Assembly: GCF_000002865.3 (NCBI RefSeq)
Contig: NW_001865047.1
Span: forward strand, 1,108,759 to 1,152,363
DNA: 43,605 bases
Origin: Monosiga brevicollis MX1
Lineage: Eukaryota > Opisthokonta > Choanoflagellata > Craspedida > Salpingoecidae
Direction: 5' to 3'
Positions 43,125 to 43,605 of this stretch are shown in pieces. Under the pieces are notes generated by a model. The model ran no database searches. It saw nothing but the letters and a program-made list of their open reading frames with translations, and was not told the DNA's origin. The translations under genes were made by a program, and so were the position numbers. The number at the start of each line of letters is the position of its first letter. Position 1 is the stretch's first letter.

Positions 43125-43605
43125 ATGGCGACTCCTTCTCCGGTGTCTTGTGCAATCTGCAACATGCTTGTCTCGGATTCCAATGAGCAACGCCATGTTC
43201 AAACGCACCATTCCACTCCACCCGATCTCCGCCGCCCTTCCGAGTGCTTTCCTTCTCTGAACTGGATTGACTGTCCTGCGCCAGGATGTGTGTGCTCAAT
43301 GCGCAAGGGCGATCCGCTGATGGCGCACTACATTGAAAGCCATCCTGTACATGCCAACGAAAATTTGACCACCTTTTTTCCCAGCGCTGTTTGCTGCGAC
43401 TGCGGCCACTGGTCCTTTAATCGCGTCTGCGCCAAAAGGCATCGCTCTATGAAGCATCGTGATGCAATAACGCATCCCCCCAAGGTCAGCTCCCGCGTCT
43501 TCGTGCTCGGACATGCACTACGCACAGTGCAATTGATCCTTTGGCAGGCCTGCCTCATGGAACAAATCCCGAACAAGTGCCTCTCAATCTTATTTTCTTT
43601 TTTTT
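43125..43605 (+). CDS. C2H2 zinc-finger protein, 5' part (runs off the window)
   Basis: The start at 43125 follows GTGCAG|CCATT, the likely 3' end of a 5'-UTR intron. About 120 residues are read before a probable donor at 43484 (AAG|GTCAGC) with an acceptor at 43547. Three Cys-His fingers are visible: C9-x2-C12-x11-H24-x3-H28; C50-x4-C55-x12-H68-x4-H73; C90-x2-C93-x12-H106-x4-H111. The spacing is irregular and the linkers lack the TGEKP pattern, so classical tandem DNA binding is not certain. The family is not recognised. The window ends in a T-rich run, probably the next intron. Confidence 0.65.
   Translation, partial: MATPSPVSCAICNMLVSDSNEQRHVQTHHSTPPDLRRPSECFPSLNWIDCPAPGCVCSMRKGDPLMAHYIESHPVHANENLTTFFPSAVCCDCGHWSFNRVCAKRHRSMKHRDAITHPPKVSSRVFVLGHALRTVQLILWQACLMEQIPNKCLSILFSFF

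Noticed and set aside
1-43605. tRNA, rRNA, spliceosomal RNA, CRISPR arrays, bacterial operons, retroelements or virus-like elements
   Set aside because: I looked for tRNA T-loop patterns, U-snRNA cores, regular spacer repeats and polymerase, integrase or capsid motifs on both strands and recognised none by eye. A covariance-model scan would be needed to exclude divergent RNAs.

Overview
The window is a piece of eukaryotic nuclear genome with GC-rich coding sequence, many short introns (mostly 60-200 bases, GT-AG with a few GC-AG), short intergenic gaps and abundant microsatellites. The gene set points to a choanoflagellate: a full-length metazoan-style CaMKII, a PH plus IRS-type-PTB adaptor with tyrosine docking motifs, a haem guanylyl cyclase, a cGMP-dependent kinase and an axonemal dynein intermediate chain. 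Compactness and intron size fit a Monosiga-like species. The species call is inference; I ran no searches.

Layout, left to right: CaMKII (+, 275-3073); secreted polysaccharide lyase family 8 enzyme (-, 7572-3499); PH-PTB adaptor (+, 8208-10975); cGMP-dependent protein kinase (-, 15563-11219); axonemal dynein intermediate chain DNAI1 (+, 16371-19268); PDZ protein with a C-terminal membrane anchor (+, 19789-21613); arylsulfatase-B-like sulfatase with a PAN/apple-like insert (+, 22199-25461); secreted sedolisin peptidase (+, 26161-28657); a gene-poor 2.9 kb; an arginyltransferase-like protein (+, 31575-33661); mitochondrial ribosomal protein MRPS28 (-, 35063-34514); soluble guanylyl cyclase of beta type (-, 38745-35695); a 4.4 kb repeat-rich stretch; and the start of a C2H2 zinc-finger gene (+, 43125 to the edge).

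Three themes stand out. First, second-messenger signalling: a cGMP maker (35695-38745), a cGMP-activated kinase (11219-15563) and a calcium/calmodulin kinase (275-3073) are all present, with a tyrosine-kinase-type docking adaptor between them. Second, digestion of sulfated glycosaminoglycan-like material outside the cell or in lysosomes: the lyase, the sulfatase and the sedolisin all carry signal peptides. Third, ciliary motility: DNAI1 is divergently paired with the cGMP kinase over a shared 0.8 kb promoter.

Most multi-exon models were checked by hand: exon phases close without stops and total length is divisible by three for CaMKII, the adaptor, DNAI1, the PDZ protein, the sulfatase, the sedolisin, the arginyltransferase-like gene and MRPS28. 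The lyase is resolved through its catalytic half and at several later exons. The cGMP kinase is resolved at most but not all junctions. The cyclase has one unexplained frame break in its second exon. No tRNA, rRNA, CRISPR array, retroelement or virus-like element was recognised.
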